Part shown: positions 35,952-46,092 of the stretch, piece by piece
Numbering within the stretch: the stretch's first letter is position 1
How the letters are laid out: each line of letters opens with the position of its first letter
From: Endobacterium cereale
GTDB taxonomy: Bacteria; Pseudomonadota; Alphaproteobacteria; Rhizobiales; Rhizobiaceae
Length of the DNA: 64,000 nucleotides
Reading direction: 5' to 3'
Assembly: GCF_009617585.1 (NCBI RefSeq)
Contig: NZ_WIXI01000022.1
Span: 488,176-552,175, forward strand
Notes under the pieces: model-generated
What the model was told of the DNA's origin: nothing
Databases searched by the model: none
Seen by the model: the letters and a program-made list of their open reading frames with translations, nothing else
Translations under genes and position numbers: made by a program

Positions 35952-36236
35952 ATAGTTGTCCTTCATTGCGGGAATGGCGTGACACCCTTTCTCAAGGCGC
36001 CGGCACAATCGACCGCAGATGTGACACATCACGGGCAAGACAACGAGAAGCTCCGATCCCTATTGAAGGGAGACATTGGCCAAGATTATCGAAAATCTCG
36101 GCCAACAAAGCATCCGGCAATCCTGCCCCATGACAGGTCGGGGTTGATCTGGCAAACCGGCCATCCGGTTTCGCCGACAGTTTTCGCGCACATCATGAAC
36201 GCGACAGGCAAAGATCGGGCAAAGCCCGGAAAGAAG

Positions 36237-36271
36237 TCCGGCGGACACCCTGCTAAGGAGCGCCCGCCGGA
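36237..36271 (-). terminator. Hairpin in rpsO-pnp spacer
   Basis: TCCGGCGG / CCGCCGGA, perfect 8-bp stem with a 19-nt loop, 8 nt past the rpsO stop, followed by CTTCTTTCC on the transcribed strand. Terminator or processing site. Confidence 0.55.
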
Positions 36272-36278
36272 AAAGGTC

Positions 36279-36548
36279 TTAGCGACGGATACCGAGGCTG
36301 GTGATCAGCTTGGTGTAACGGGCTTCATCCTTCTTCTTGACGTAGTCAAGAAGCGAACGGCGCGTGGAAACCATGGTCAGAAGGCCACGACGGGAGTGGT
36401 TGTCCTTCTTGTGGCCCTTGAAGTGTTCGGTCAGGTTGGTGATGCGCTCGGTGAGGATCGCAACCTGGACTTCCGGCGAACCGGTGTCGCCTTCAACGGT
36501 TGCGTATTCCTTGATGAGTTCGGCCTTGCGCTCTGCAGTGATCGACAT
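36279..36548 (-). CDS. rpsO: 30S ribosomal protein S15
   Basis: 89 residues from ATG 36548, the standard S15 length; upstream codons are leader. Contains the S15 signature [20 protein letters not shown] and LLDYVKKKD. Binds 16S rRNA helices 20-22 early in 30S assembly. Lies between truB and pnp as in most proteobacteria (rbfA-truB-rpsO-pnp). Confidence 0.97.
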   Translation of the reverse strand: MSITAERKAELIKEYATVEGDTGSPEVQVAILTERITNLTEHFKGHKKDNHSRRGLLTMVSTRRSLLDYVKKKDEARYTKLITSLGIRR

Positions 36549-36719
36549 CGTCTGATCCTTTATATGAAGAGGAATGTGGTCGCCAAAGGCCGAGATGTCG
36601 GTCAGCCTTGGCCGTGAATGCCGGGAACATGCCAATTGGCGGCACCTAGCTGGCGCTGCCTATAGACCATTCGGCATGGAATGGGAAGAGGCCCGCATTT
36701 TGAAGAGGCTGACGGCCTA

Positions 36720-37649
36720 TCAGCCGAACACCCGCTTCGGACGGAACTCACCCTGAGCGATATCGCCGATGGCAACCAGGCGTCCCTTGGCGGTCGCATA
36801 GACTTCCGGCGCTTCGAGCGGAGCATCACGTCCGCGCACGATAACCGGATTGCCCATCCGGATGCGATAGGCCTGGTCTTCGCTGAGCGGCAGATGCGGC
36901 AGATCGGACAGCGCCTCGACGGTGTCGAACAGAAGCGCATCGAGTGCTGCCAGTCGTTCGTCGCGATCTTCAACGCTTTCCAGCGCCACGAGATCGGCGA
37001 GCGGCACCATCTTTTCTTCTGCGAATGGAGCAACGAAGGTGCGACGCAGGTTGGAGATATGACCGAAACAGCCGAGATCGACCCCGAAATCGCGAGCGAG
37101 CGCACGCACATACGTGCCCTTGCCGCATTCGACTTCGAAATGCGCGCAGTTCTTTTCGGCACCGAGTAGCGTCAGGCGAAAGATCTCGACTTCACGCGAC
37201 GGGATCTCGACAACCTCTCCGCCACGGGCAAGGTCATAAGCGCGTTCGCCAGCGATCTTGATCGCCGAAAACTGCGGCGGGATCTGGCTGATAACACCGG
37301 TATAGTTCGGCAGGATATCGCGGATGTCCTGCTCGGCCGGGCGCTTGTCGGAGCTTTCGATCACTTCGCCTTCGAGATCGTCGGTCGAACGCTGCTCACC
37401 CCAAGTGACTGTGAATTCGTAGATCTTGCGGCCATCCATGACGTAAGGCACGGTTTTGGTGGCATCGCCCAAAGCGATCGGCAGCATGCCGGAGGCAAGC
37501 GGATCGAGCGTGCCGGCGTGACCGGCCTTCTGGGCATTGAACAGCCACTTGATCTTGGAAACGGCTTCTGTCGAGCCGAAATCAACGGGCTTGTCGAGGA
37601 TCAGCCAGCCGGAGACCGGCCGGCCCTTGGGTTTACGCGGTTTGGACAT
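36720..37649 (-). CDS. truB: tRNA pseudouridine(55) synthase
   Basis: 309 residues. The catalytic motif [15 protein letters not shown] has the nucleophilic Asp49; later [20 protein letters not shown] and [15 protein letters not shown] are TruB-typical. Converts U55 in the T arm of tRNAs. Seven bp after the rbfA stop, so co-transcribed. Confidence 0.96.
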   Translation of the reverse strand: MSKPRKPKGRPVSGWLILDKPVDFGSTEAVSKIKWLFNAQKAGHAGTLDPLASGMLPIALGDATKTVPYVMDGRKIYEFTVTWGEQRSTDDLEGEVIESSDKRPAEQDIRDILPNYTGVISQIPPQFSAIKIAGERAYDLARGGEVVEIPSREVEIFRLTLLGAEKNCAHFEVECGKGTYVRALARDFGVDLGCFGHISNLRRTFVAPFAEEKMVPLADLVALESVEDRDERLAALDALLFDTVEALSDLPHLPLSEDQAYRIRMGNPVIVRGRDAPLEAPEVYATAKGRLVAIGDIAQGEFRPKRVFG

Positions 37650-37655
37650 TCTTCT

Positions 37656-38069
37656 CTATTCTTGCTCGTCGTCCGAGGTCTTGGCCCCGAGATCGCGCTG
37701 CACTTCAGGCGATTTCAGGAGCTCATCGATCTTCTTGTAATTGTCGAAGCTTGTATCGTCGCGGAAACGCACTTCAGGCATGTATCGCATCTGCCGCAAT
37801 TGATTGCCGAGGCGCCCGCGAATGTATTTCGCATTGCGGTTCAGGGCATCAATGACTTCTTGATGGTCGTTCAGTCCGAGCGGCGTGACATAGGCGGTCG
37901 CGACCCTCAGATCAGTAGACATGCGCACTTCCGAAACGGAAATCACGGTCTTTTCGATCAGATCGTCGCGCACTTCGCCGCGCTGCAGAACCTGCGTAAT
38001 GGCGGCGCGTACCTGCTCGCCGACGCGCAGCATCCGCTGCGAGGGCGCGGAAGATGTTGCTTTGCTCAT
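37656..38069 (-). CDS. rbfA: Ribosome-binding factor A
   Basis: 137 residues; KH-like fold recognised by [40 protein letters not shown] and [20 protein letters not shown]. Helps mature the 16S rRNA 5' end and acts in cold adaptation. Heads the rbfA-truB-rpsO-pnp run; infB, its usual upstream partner, is not next to it here. Confidence 0.95.
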   Translation of the reverse strand: MSKATSSAPSQRMLRVGEQVRAAITQVLQRGEVRDDLIEKTVISVSEVRMSTDLRVATAYVTPLGLNDHQEVIDALNRNAKYIRGRLGNQLRQMRYMPEVRFRDDTSFDNYKKIDELLKSPEVQRDLGAKTSDDEQE

Positions 38070-38503
38070 TTCTTGTTTTTCTTTCTTCTCGTGTCCGCTT
38101 CGATACTGATCCTATCATAAAGATCGTCGTTTGGCGCGGGCAGGCGTGCTCCATGCCTTTTTGGCGGGCAAAGGTCAAGATCGACTGGGTATCACAGGCT
38201 GGCGGCTCATCGACTGGCCGATCATCAAACATTAGGGATCATGACGGCCACCCTCTTGACGAAAATCCGAAAACAGCCAATTTTTATGGTGTCTTCGCGT
38301 GCACTTACCGAACCCGCGAAAGAAACCTGGTGCCGGGCCCCTCTGGCGAGAGTTTTAACGGCGCTCTCGCGATGTCGGTGCCGCCTGCAAAACAGCCGGC
38401 GGATTATAAACGTCATGACACAATCCCAAATCTTTGGGATGGATGCCGCGTGCGGCATGACCATCTCCACCATGCCTGTTCTCTCCACCAGGGAGGATTT
38501 CGC
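38070..38503. other. rbfA-terC intergenic region, 434 bp
   Basis: No convincing gene. Holds the rbfA promoter side (T-rich TTTTTCTTTCTTCTCG next to its start) and the leader of the membrane-protein gene with tandem hairpins at 38423-38458. CGAGAG / CTCTCG (38348-38373) is a further inverted repeat. Confidence 0.5.
38423..38458 (+). promoter_or_regulatory. Tandem hairpins in the TerC-like gene leader
   Basis: Two adjacent perfect hairpins: ATCCCAAA-TC-TTTGGGAT (38423-38440) and ATGCCGC-GT-GCGGCAT (38443-38458), ending 45 nt before the start codon. TerC-family genes are often under Mn riboswitch control, but the yybP-ykoY consensus is not seen, so the role is open. Confidence 0.4.
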
Positions 38504-39610
38504 ATGAGCCAGTCCACCACCACAACGCTCGGCTATTTCCGCTGGGCCTTCATCATCACCGCGCTTGGCCTGATCCTCGGCGGCGTGCTCGGCTGGCAAT
38601 CGACCGGCACGATCAGCGGTACGGCAACAATCTTCTTCATCTGCGTGGTTCTCGCAGTTCTGGAAATCTCGCTGTCCTTCGACAATGCGATCGTCAATGC
38701 CAACAAGCTGAAGGACATGACGCCGGAATGGCAGCATCGCTTCCTGACTTGGGGCATTCTGATTGCCGTATTCGGCATGCGTATCGTCTTCCCGCTGCTG
38801 ATCGTGGTGATTGCCGCCCAGATCGGACCGATCGACGCGATCGTTCTGGCGGCCAGCCAGCCGGAAGAATATTCGCGGATCATGAATGACGCGCATCTGC
38901 CGATCGCAGCCTTCGGCGGCACCTTCCTGATGATGGTAGGGCTTTCCTACTTCTTCAATCAGGAAAAGGACGTGCACTGGATCCCGTTCCTCGAAAGCCC
39001 AATGGCGCGTTTTGCCGGCATCAAGGGGATCGAGATCGCGGTCGTCCTGCTGCTGATCCTGCTGTTCTCCCGCCTGCTGGGTGGCGAAGACGCGGTAACC
39101 TTCGTGCATTCTGCCATTTACGGCCTCGTCACCTTCCTGATTGTCGAGGTTATCGGCGGCCTGCTCGACGCGCAGCAGAAAACCATGTCGGAAGCCGCCA
39201 AGGGCGGTCTCGGCGCCTTCATCTATCTGGAAGTGCTGGATGCCAGTTTCTCTTTCGACGGCGTCATCGGCGCGTTTGCGCTGACACACAACCTGTTCAT
39301 CATCGCGATCGGCCTTGGCATCGGCGCCATGTATGTTCGCTCGATGACGATCATGCTGGTCGAAAAGGGTACGCTTACGCATTACCGCTATCTCGAGCAT
39401 GGCGCCTTCTACGCCATCTTGATCCTGTCGGTGATCATGTATGTGCAGACCATGTTCCACATTCCCGAGGTCATTACCGGCCTTGGTGGTGCAACCCTGA
39501 TCGGTATCTCGCTATGGTCCTCGATCCGCTATAATCGTCGACATGTTGCAGAGGACGAGCAGGCGGGAACGCTTGATCGACCGGTTAAGGCAGCGGTCAG
39601 CGAGGCCTGA
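38504..39610 (+). CDS. TerC/DUF475-family integral membrane protein
   Basis: 368 residues from ATG 38504, with GGGAGGA 7 nt upstream; upstream codons in frame are non-coding leader. Eight or nine hydrophobic segments. Two inverted acidic membrane motifs, ISLSFDNAIVNANKL (about 47-61) and EVLDASFSFDGVIGAFALT, the paired metal-site motifs of TerC/LysE-type transporters. Family members export Mn(II) or support secreted metalloenzymes. Ends at a strong terminator. Confidence 0.85.
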   Translation: MSQSTTTTLGYFRWAFIITALGLILGGVLGWQSTGTISGTATIFFICVVLAVLEISLSFDNAIVNANKLKDMTPEWQHRFLTWGILIAVFGMRIVFPLLIVVIAAQIGPIDAIVLAASQPEEYSRIMNDAHLPIAAFGGTFLMMVGLSYFFNQEKDVHWIPFLESPMARFAGIKGIEIAVVLLLILLFSRLLGGEDAVTFVHSAIYGLVTFLIVEVIGGLLDAQQKTMSEAAKGGLGAFIYLEVLDASFSFDGVIGAFALTHNLFIIAIGLGIGAMYVRSMTIMLVEKGTLTHYRYLEHGAFYAILILSVIMYVQTMFHIPEVITGLGGATLIGISLWSSIRYNRRHVAEDEQAGTLDRPVKAAVSEA

Positions 39611-39634
39611 TCTCTTCCCTATCGCTTGAAATCG

Positions 39635-39668
39635 AAAACCGCCCGTCACCCCGGTGACGGGCGGTTTT
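39635..39668 (+). terminator. Strong bidirectional terminator
   Basis: AAAACCGCCCGTCACC / GGTGACGGGCGGTTTT perfect 16-bp stem with a 2-nt loop, then CTTTT. Separates the convergent terC-like and yehW-like genes. Confidence 0.88.
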
Positions 39669-39684
39669 CTTTTGCCGTCGAAGA

Positions 39685-40437
39685 TCAGGCGGTTCGGTTG
39701 AGGCCGGTTCGTTGTGCCGCCAAACGTTCCGCAAACACCAGTGTGTCGTAAATCAGCACGGCCAATGCTGCGACCACCACGCCGCCCTGCAGGATGAAGG
39801 CAAGATTGTTGGACTGCAGGCCGGCGATGATGACTTCCCCCAGCGTGCGGGCCGCGACCGTAGAGCCGATCGTCGCGGTTGCCAGGCTGATGACGATCGA
39901 CAGCCTGATGCCACCGAGAATGAGCGGGAATGCCAACGGCAGCTCTACCTTGATCAAGCGCTGCCAGCCAGTCATGCCGGTGCCTCGCGCCGCCTCCATA
40001 ACCGGTCCCGGCAAGGTGGTGAGACCGGTGAGGGTATTTTCGAAAATCGGCAGAAGACCGTAGAGAAACAGCGCAATCAGTGTCGGCCAGGTACCAAATC
40101 CAAGCATGGGGACGGCCAGAGCGAGAACCGCCACGGGCGGAAAAGTCTGGCCGATATTCACCAGGCTGCGGGATAGAGGCAGGAATTCACGACCCGATTC
40201 ACGTGTGACGAGAATGGCAAGGCCGACCGCGACGAGAGTTGAGGCAATGGTAGCCGCAAAAACCATCAGCAGATGCGATATCGTCAGCGACAGAAGGCTG
40301 GCCTGAACATAGACGGGAGGCGCGCCATTTTCGGTCAACGGTCTCAGCAGCGATGCAAACCATTCCGGCCGAGCAAGAAATGTCGCCAGAGCGAGAAGGA
40401 CTGCAAGCCGGATCAGGAACGACAGTCCGACCCTCAT
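39685..40437 (-). CDS. yehW: Osmoprotectant ABC permease (YehW/OpuBB type)
   Basis: 250 residues, five to six membrane segments. EAA-like loop EAARGTGMTGWQRLIKVELP is clear. Overlaps the ATPase gene by 4 bp. Order SBP-long permease-ATPase-short permease equals E. coli osmF-yehY-yehX-yehW, and its length fits YehW (about 243). Imports glycine betaine-like or related quaternary amines at low affinity in E. coli. Confidence 0.82.
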   Translation of the reverse strand: MRVGLSFLIRLAVLLALATFLARPEWFASLLRPLTENGAPPVYVQASLLSLTISHLLMVFAATIASTLVAVGLAILVTRESGREFLPLSRSLVNIGQTFPPVAVLALAVPMLGFGTWPTLIALFLYGLLPIFENTLTGLTTLPGPVMEAARGTGMTGWQRLIKVELPLAFPLILGGIRLSIVISLATATIGSTVAARTLGEVIIAGLQSNNLAFILQGGVVVAALAVLIYDTLVFAERLAAQRTGLNRTA

Positions 40438-41369
40438 GCCGGCCTCGCCTGTTTCAGGAGACTATCGACCGTAACACGCCCGGCCACGATGCCATCCTTG
40501 CCGGTCACCGGCAAAGCCGGACGACCTGACCAGAGCAGTTCCGCCAGAGCATCACGCTGACTGGCCTCCCCGGAAATCGGCTCTCCCTCCGCCACACCCG
40601 GCTCCATGGCCTTTTCGACAGGGTTAAGCGCCAGGAGGCGGAAGGGTCTTTCCGCGGTACCGATCAGCGACGCCACGAAATCCGTCGCAGGATTGGCGAG
40701 CATCTCGGTCGGCGTCGCATATTGCAGCAGGCGCCCCCCATCCATGACGGCGATCCTGTCGGCGAGGCCAAAGGCCTCCTCCATGTCATGGGTGACGAGA
40801 ATGATGGTCGTGCCAAAATGTTTCTGGATGGCGAGGAGATCATCCTGCGCCTTGGCGCGAATGACCGGATCGAGGGCGCCAAATGGTTCGTCCATTAGGA
40901 GCAGGTTCGGTTCGGCGGCAAGCGCGCGGGCGACGCCAACACGCTGGCTCTGGCCACCCGAGAGCTCATGCGGGAAACGCGGGCCAAACGCCACGGGATC
41001 GAGCTGGAAGAGCTTGAGCAGTTCCTCTACACGCGCGTCGATTCGATCCTGCGGCCAGCCCAGCAGTTTTGGCACGGTGGCGATATTTTCGGCAACGGTG
41101 CGGTGGGGAAACAGGCCATGGCCCTGAATGGCGTAACCAATACGACGGCGCAGTTCGTGCGGGGCAATCGCCCCGTTATCTTCACCGTCGATGCGGATGG
41201 TGCCCCTGGTCGGTTCCACCAGCCGGTTGATCATCCGCAGCAATGTCGTCTTGCCCGAACCGGACGTGCCGACGATGACGGTGATCGACCCCGCATCGAT
41301 CGTCATCGATACATTGTCGACCACGGTGACATCGCCATAGGCCTTGCTGATTGCGTCGATCTCGATCAT
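40434..41369 (-). CDS. yehX: Osmoprotectant ABC ATPase (YehX/OpuCA type)
   Basis: 311 residues. Walker A GTSGSGKTT (about 34-42), signature LSGGQSQRVGVARA, Walker B LLLMDEPFGALDP, H-loop VTHDMEEA. The region after residue 240 is a short, CBS-like tail (DGIVAGRVTVDSLL), as in ProV/OpuCA proteins. 4-bp overlaps on both sides couple it to the two permeases. Confidence 0.88.
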   Translation of the reverse strand: MIEIDAISKAYGDVTVVDNVSMTIDAGSITVIVGTSGSGKTTLLRMINRLVEPTRGTIRIDGEDNGAIAPHELRRRIGYAIQGHGLFPHRTVAENIATVPKLLGWPQDRIDARVEELLKLFQLDPVAFGPRFPHELSGGQSQRVGVARALAAEPNLLLMDEPFGALDPVIRAKAQDDLLAIQKHFGTTIILVTHDMEEAFGLADRIAVMDGGRLLQYATPTEMLANPATDFVASLIGTAERPFRLLALNPVEKAMEPGVAEGEPISGEASQRDALAELLWSGRPALPVTGKDGIVAGRVTVDSLLKQARPA

Positions 41370-42583
41370 GCGGTCGCTTCCTTCCTGCCGGTGCCACTGC
41401 CTGCGTTTGCGGGTGCCACAAGTTCAACAATGGCATCGAGAATGACGGCTGCGGCAAAAGCCATGGTAACGGTCGGAACGGCGCCTAGGAGAACAAGATC
41501 CATCGCGGTCTGGCCGAGCCCCTGGAACACGAAGACACCGAAACCGCCACCACCGATCAGGGCCGCAATGGTGGCAAGTCCGATATTCTGCACGAGCACG
41601 ATGCGGATGCCGGTCAGGATGACCGGAAAGGCGAGCGGCAATTCGACCTGCGTCAAACGCTGACGATCCGTCATGCCGACGCCGCGAGCGGCATCATTGG
41701 CTTCGGCCGGCACGCCGGCAAGACCGCCGACCGTATTGGCCACCATTGGCAGCAGCGAATAAAGAAACAGCGCCAAGAATGCCGGCGCCATGCCGATGCC
41801 ACGAATGCCAAGATCGGCCGCACCCGGCACATTGGCGGCCACCCATGACAAGGGTCCGATGAGAATGCCGAACAGCGCGATCGACGGAATGGTCTGGACG
41901 ATGTTGAGCAGGTTGAGGATCGCAGAGCGCGCCGGCTCCACACGATGGCAAAGAATGCCAAGCGGAATGCCGACCACGGCCGCAACGGCAAGAGAACCAA
42001 GCGCGAGCGTCACATGTCGCCCGGCCTCGAGCCAGAAGGTGTCGGCACGCGAAGAATATTCCTTCAGGATCGACAGGCCATCCCATAGTCCGGAGGCCAG
42101 AACGAAGGCGATAGCTGCGATGATGGCCGTTAAAATGGCAATACGCATCCAGGGCGGCGGCCGCAGACGCGCCAGGCAATCCGTCGCCAGCAATGCGAAC
42201 GCGGCACTCAGCAGCCAGAAACCGGAGCCGGGCGAGACGCGGGCGTAATTATTGCCTTCTGGCGTAAGAAACCCGGCAGCGTTGCCGATGGCGAATGCCA
42301 GCACCGCCAGCATCACAAGACTTGCCAGCAGCTTCAGGAATAGGGGCAAACGAAGGAGCGCCATCACGATGGCGATGGCGGAAAGCACCAGGAGAATGGC
42401 ACCAAGCGAAGGCGGGAGGGCTGAGAATAGCGACCTTCCCTCCCCCTGCACGATACGATTGGCGCGAAACAGCGCAAAAGGCGCGACCAGCCCATAAGCA
42501 GCAATCAGGGCGACCACCACTCCAACCCGGTCAATCCGGTTCAGGCCAAACCGCATCCATTCCCCTGTTCTAAGCTTGCTCAA
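41366..42583 (-). CDS. yehY: Osmoprotectant ABC permease, long form (YehY type)
   Basis: 405 residues: an N-terminal half with about four extra membrane segments, followed by the usual permease core with DAARGVGMTDRQRLTQVELP as EAA loop. The extended N terminus is the hallmark of YehY (about 385 aa). Nine bp after the binding-protein gene. Confidence 0.85.
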   Translation of the reverse strand: MSKLRTGEWMRFGLNRIDRVGVVVALIAAYGLVAPFALFRANRIVQGEGRSLFSALPPSLGAILLVLSAIAIVMALLRLPLFLKLLASLVMLAVLAFAIGNAAGFLTPEGNNYARVSPGSGFWLLSAAFALLATDCLARLRPPPWMRIAILTAIIAAIAFVLASGLWDGLSILKEYSSRADTFWLEAGRHVTLALGSLAVAAVVGIPLGILCHRVEPARSAILNLLNIVQTIPSIALFGILIGPLSWVAANVPGAADLGIRGIGMAPAFLALFLYSLLPMVANTVGGLAGVPAEANDAARGVGMTDRQRLTQVELPLAFPVILTGIRIVLVQNIGLATIAALIGGGGFGVFVFQGLGQTAMDLVLLGAVPTVTMAFAAAVILDAIVELVAPANAGSGTGRKEATA

Positions 42584-42592
42584 GGTTCAGGA

Positions 42593-43504
42593 TTACTTCA
42601 GGAAACCATTCTTCTTGAGAAAGTCCTCGGCGACGGCCTTGGCGGGTTCACCACCGAGCTGGACGCGGCCATTCAGTTCCTGCAGCGTCACGCGATCGAG
42701 CTTTTCGAAGACGGGCTTGAGCAGGCTTTCGATTTGCGGATTTTCCTTCAAAACCTTTTCGCGGATGATCGGAGCAGGCTGGTAAACCGGCTGCACACCC
42801 TTGTCATCTTCCAAAACGACGAGGCCAGACGGGGCGATACCGCCATCGGTGCCATAGACCATGGCCGCATTGGCACCACTGGTCTGGTTGGCGGCAGCAG
42901 CAATCGTTGCCGCCGTGTCACCGCCGGAAAGCGTGATCAGCTGATCAGGCTTGAGGGTGAAACCATAGGCCTTCTGAAAGGCTGGCAGGGCTGCAGCCGA
43001 ATTGACGAATTCCGACGAGGCCGCAAGCTTCACCGTGCCGCCGTCAGCGACATATTTGCCGAAATCGCTCAAGGTGACGAGCTTGCCGGCATCCGTCACA
43101 TCCTTGCGCAGCGCGATCGCCCAGGTGTTGTTGGCCGGCGACGGTGTCAGCCAGACGATCTTGTTGGCATCGTAATCCAGCTTCTTGGCCTGCTCATACG
43201 CCTTGGCAGCATCGTTCCAGGCGGCGTCACCGCCCTTCTCGAAAAAGAAGGCCGCGTTGCCGGTATATTCCGGATAGATATCGATCTCGCCTGCGGTAAT
43301 CGCTTTGCGCACAACAGGGGTCGCGCCAAGCTGGATGCGATCCGTGGTCTTGATGCCATTGGCACCCAGAACCGACAGGATGATATTGCCCAGCACGCCG
43401 CCTTCGGTATCGATTTTCGAGGAGACAACTACCTGTGCCTGTGCCTGACTGAAGGCGAAAGAGGCTGCAAAAACGGCCCCGGCAAGTTTCGTGATCATAC
43501 GCAT
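42593..43504 (-). CDS. osmF: Osmoprotectant ABC substrate-binding protein (OsmF/YehZ type)
   Basis: 303 residues from ATG 43504 (another ATG two codons on). Sec signal about 1-24. OpuAC-fold: VVSSKIDTEGGVLGNIILSV, EIDIYPEYTGNAAFFFEKGG (ligand loop) and NAAMVYGTDGGIAPSGLVVL. First gene of osmF-yehY-yehX-yehW. In E. coli it is RpoS-controlled; no such promoter could be assigned here. It ends the minus-strand block 150 bp after fixS. Confidence 0.85.
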   Translation of the reverse strand: MRMITKLAGAVFAASFAFSQAQAQVVVSSKIDTEGGVLGNIILSVLGANGIKTTDRIQLGATPVVRKAITAGEIDIYPEYTGNAAFFFEKGGDAAWNDAAKAYEQAKKLDYDANKIVWLTPSPANNTWAIALRKDVTDAGKLVTLSDFGKYVADGGTVKLAASSEFVNSAAALPAFQKAYGFTLKPDQLITLSGGDTAATIAAAANQTSGANAAMVYGTDGGIAPSGLVVLEDDKGVQPVYQPAPIIREKVLKENPQIESLLKPVFEKLDRVTLQELNGRVQLGGEPAKAVAEDFLKKNGFLK

Positions 43505-43654
43505 AACGATTGTCTCTCCCTGTGAGGCCATGTGTTGCAGTTGACCATTCAACGACGGCCGACCGGCTCTGTCGCGGTATGGTTTTGCAATTAGGTCTCG
43601 GCAGGAGAAAAAACAGGGCGCGCTGACGTACAGACCCGAAAAAGGATAACCGGG

Positions 43655-43807
43655 TCAACCATCCTCCGGCTTGTCATCGGACAAAATCCGCCACGCAGCG
43701 CCATCCAGATCCTCATACTGACCGGAGCGCAGCGACCAGAGGAAAGCCCCCAGCCCCAGCGCGCCCAGAAACAGTGCCACCGGAATGAGGTAGATCAGCA
43801 TGTTCAT
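43655..43807 (-). CDS. fixS: cbb3 oxidase maturation protein FixS (CcoS)
   Basis: 50 residues, ATG 43807 overlapping the fixI stop by 4 bp. One membrane helix (MLIYLIPVALFLGALGLGAF) followed by LWSLRSGQYEDLDGAAWRIL, the invariant CcoS pattern. Needed for heme/Cu insertion into the cbb3 oxidase. Last gene of fixGHIS. Confidence 0.92.
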   Translation of the reverse strand: MNMLIYLIPVALFLGALGLGAFLWSLRSGQYEDLDGAAWRILSDDKPEDG

Positions 43808-46092
43808 GCGGTTCGAGCCTCCGGAGCCATGTCGAGATCGGCGCTTTCTGCCCTGATCACTTCCTTTTCGCCTGCGCGCATATGGTTGAGACGCAACGCA
43901 TTGGCGACGACGATCAGCGACGAGGTGGACATGGCGACGGCCGCGATCAGAGGTGTTGCGTAACCGGCGAGCGCGATCGGCACGGCGATGACGTTGTAAC
44001 CGATGGCGAGACCAAAATTCTGGCGGATCAGACTGCCGGCGCGCCGCGACATGTCGTGGGCAAAGGGCACGGCGGAGAGGCTTTCATGCATGAAAACGAA
44101 ATCCGCAGCCTGCCGGCCGATATCGGCGGCCGTTGCCGGCGCCATGGAGACGTGGGCGGCCCGCAGTGCCGGTGCGTCGTTGATACCGTCACCGACCATC
44201 ATCACCTTGCAGCCATCTGCGGCAAAGGCGGTCACTGCATCGGTCTTGTCGCGCGGCGACAGATCGGCCTGCCATGTATCCAGCGACAGACGCCGTGCCA
44301 TACGCTCGACCACGGCAGCCCGGTCTCCCGACAGAATGGCGGTGGACAAGTGTCTTGAATGCAGATCGCGTATCGCAGCCTCAGAACCTGCACGCAACCT
44401 GTCCTCGAAACGGAAGGTTGCCAGTTCGGCGCCATCGACCGACAAGACGACTTCCGACGAGGCCGCTCCACCAATATGATCCGAGCCACAGGCGAAACGC
44501 CGGCTGCCAAGGCGATAGCAGCGGCCATCGACAAAACCCTGCAATCCTTCACCCGGTCGTTCCTCGACGTTTTCGAACGACGGCACCACGCCGGTGTGTC
44601 GAGTGTAAAGCGTCTGCGATAACGGGTGGCGCGAATGCGCGGCGAGCCCCGCCGCAAGTGTCATATTCTGCGCATTGACCTCACCGGCATTGAGCAGGCG
44701 CGGACGCCCGACGGTCAGCGTGCCTGTCTTGTCGAAAACCACCATATCGACATTGGCAAGTCGTTCCATGGCGGAACCATCCTTGACCATGATGCCGTTC
44801 TTGAACAGACGTCCAGCGGCAACGACTTGCACTACAGGGACCGCAAGGCCGAGGGCGCAGGGGCAGGTGATGATCAACACGGCGATGGCGATCAGCATCG
44901 CATGTTTCCAGTCGCCGCCGAAAATGCCCCAGGCCAGAAAGGCGGTAATGGCCAGCAGATGGACAGCCGGCGAATAAACCTGTGCAACGCGGTCCGCCAG
45001 TCGGCGATAACCGGCGCGACTGCCTTCTGCGGCTTCCATCAGCGTCATGATTTCCGACAGGAAGGAATCCCGCGCCGCCGCCGTCGCCCTCAACACCAAC
45101 GAACCGGTGAGGCTGAGCATGCCGGCCTGCACGGCATCACCGGTCGATACCGGATGCGGCGCGCTTTCGCCGTTGACGATCGACACATCGAGATCGCTCG
45201 CCCCGCTTTCGACAACGCCATCCACCGGGATACGGTCACCGGCGGCAATGGCGATCCGGTCTCCCGGACGAATGTCGGAAACCGGGCGGTATTCGCGGCT
45301 ATCATCGGCGCCAAGCACCATGGCGCCACGAGGCGACAGGCGCGCCAGACCGCTGATCGAGGCACGCGCACGTTCACGCATTAGATGGTCGAGCGTGCGA
45401 CCGATCAGCAGGAAAAACAGCAGCGACACGGTCGCATCGAACCAGGCATGCTGGCCGTGGTTCATGGTTTCCCACAGGGACACGACATAGGAGAGCGTGA
45501 TGGCGAGCGCGATCGGCACATCCATATTGGTGCGACCACGGCGCACCGCATTCCAGGCCGACTGATAATAGAACCGGCCACCATAGATCAGCGCCGGTGC
45601 GGCGATCATCGCCGAGATCCAGTGGAACATGTCGCGCGTCGAGGCATCGGCGCCGGACCAGACGGAAACCGACAGCAGCATGATATTGGCAGCGGCAAAA
45701 CCGCAGACCGCCACGCCACGCAGCAATTTGGCTTTCATCGCATCCGATGCTTCCTCAGCATCGTTGAAGAGATGGGCCGAATACCCTGTCGAGGTGACGA
45801 TGGTGCGGACGATCTCAACCGGATCCGTCACCTCGCCGTTTACCACATCGCGCCAGACCACAGACACACGCTTGGTCGACAGGTTGACGCGCGCCCGTTC
45901 GACGGAGGGAAGATCATGCAGGGCCTTTTCGATCGTAGCGATACAGGCGCCGCAATAGACCTCCGGCACGCCAAGATCGGTCTGCTTGCGACCGTCACCG
46001 AGATCGCGGGCAGATAACATCAGTTCCTCAGCAGACGGCAACGCACCCAGAAGTTCGAGCGCACCTTCCGTTCCTGGGGCGCAGCAACTCAT
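43804..46092 (-). CDS. fixI: cbb3-type copper P1B-ATPase FixI (CcoI)
   Basis: 762 residues. N-terminal CC-rich start (SCCAPG), an HMA-like domain with YCGACIATIEKAL (Cys-x-x-Cys metal site), eight membrane helices with CPC (TCPCALGLAVPV), phosphorylation motif DKTGTLTVGRP, and GDGINDAPAL. Exports/delivers Cu for the CuB site of FixN. 4-bp overlaps with fixH upstream and fixS downstream. Confidence 0.95.
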   Translation of the reverse strand: MSCCAPGTEGALELLGALPSAEELMLSARDLGDGRKQTDLGVPEVYCGACIATIEKALHDLPSVERARVNLSTKRVSVVWRDVVNGEVTDPVEIVRTIVTSTGYSAHLFNDAEEASDAMKAKLLRGVAVCGFAAANIMLLSVSVWSGADASTRDMFHWISAMIAAPALIYGGRFYYQSAWNAVRRGRTNMDVPIALAITLSYVVSLWETMNHGQHAWFDATVSLLFFLLIGRTLDHLMRERARASISGLARLSPRGAMVLGADDSREYRPVSDIRPGDRIAIAAGDRIPVDGVVESGASDLDVSIVNGESAPHPVSTGDAVQAGMLSLTGSLVLRATAAARDSFLSEIMTLMEAAEGSRAGYRRLADRVAQVYSPAVHLLAITAFLAWGIFGGDWKHAMLIAIAVLIITCPCALGLAVPVVQVVAAGRLFKNGIMVKDGSAMERLANVDMVVFDKTGTLTVGRPRLLNAGEVNAQNMTLAAGLAAHSRHPLSQTLYTRHTGVVPSFENVEERPGEGLQGFVDGRCYRLGSRRFACGSDHIGGAASSEVVLSVDGAELATFRFEDRLRAGSEAAIRDLHSRHLSTAILSGDRAAVVERMARRLSLDTWQADLSPRDKTDAVTAFAADGCKVMMVGDGINDAPALRAAHVSMAPATAADIGRQAADFVFMHESLSAVPFAHDMSRRAGSLIRQNFGLAIGYNVIAVPIALAGYATPLIAAVAMSTSSLIVVANALRLNHMRAGEKEVIRAESADLDMAPEARTA

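Noticed and set aside
33780..36617. 945-codon plus-strand open frame opposite pnp and rpsO
   Set aside because: Covers two certain genes on the other strand; no SD, no family, typical antisense composition.
38070..38503. yybP-ykoY manganese riboswitch before the TerC-like gene
   Set aside because: The conserved GGGGAGUA-type core could not be found; only unrelated hairpins are present.
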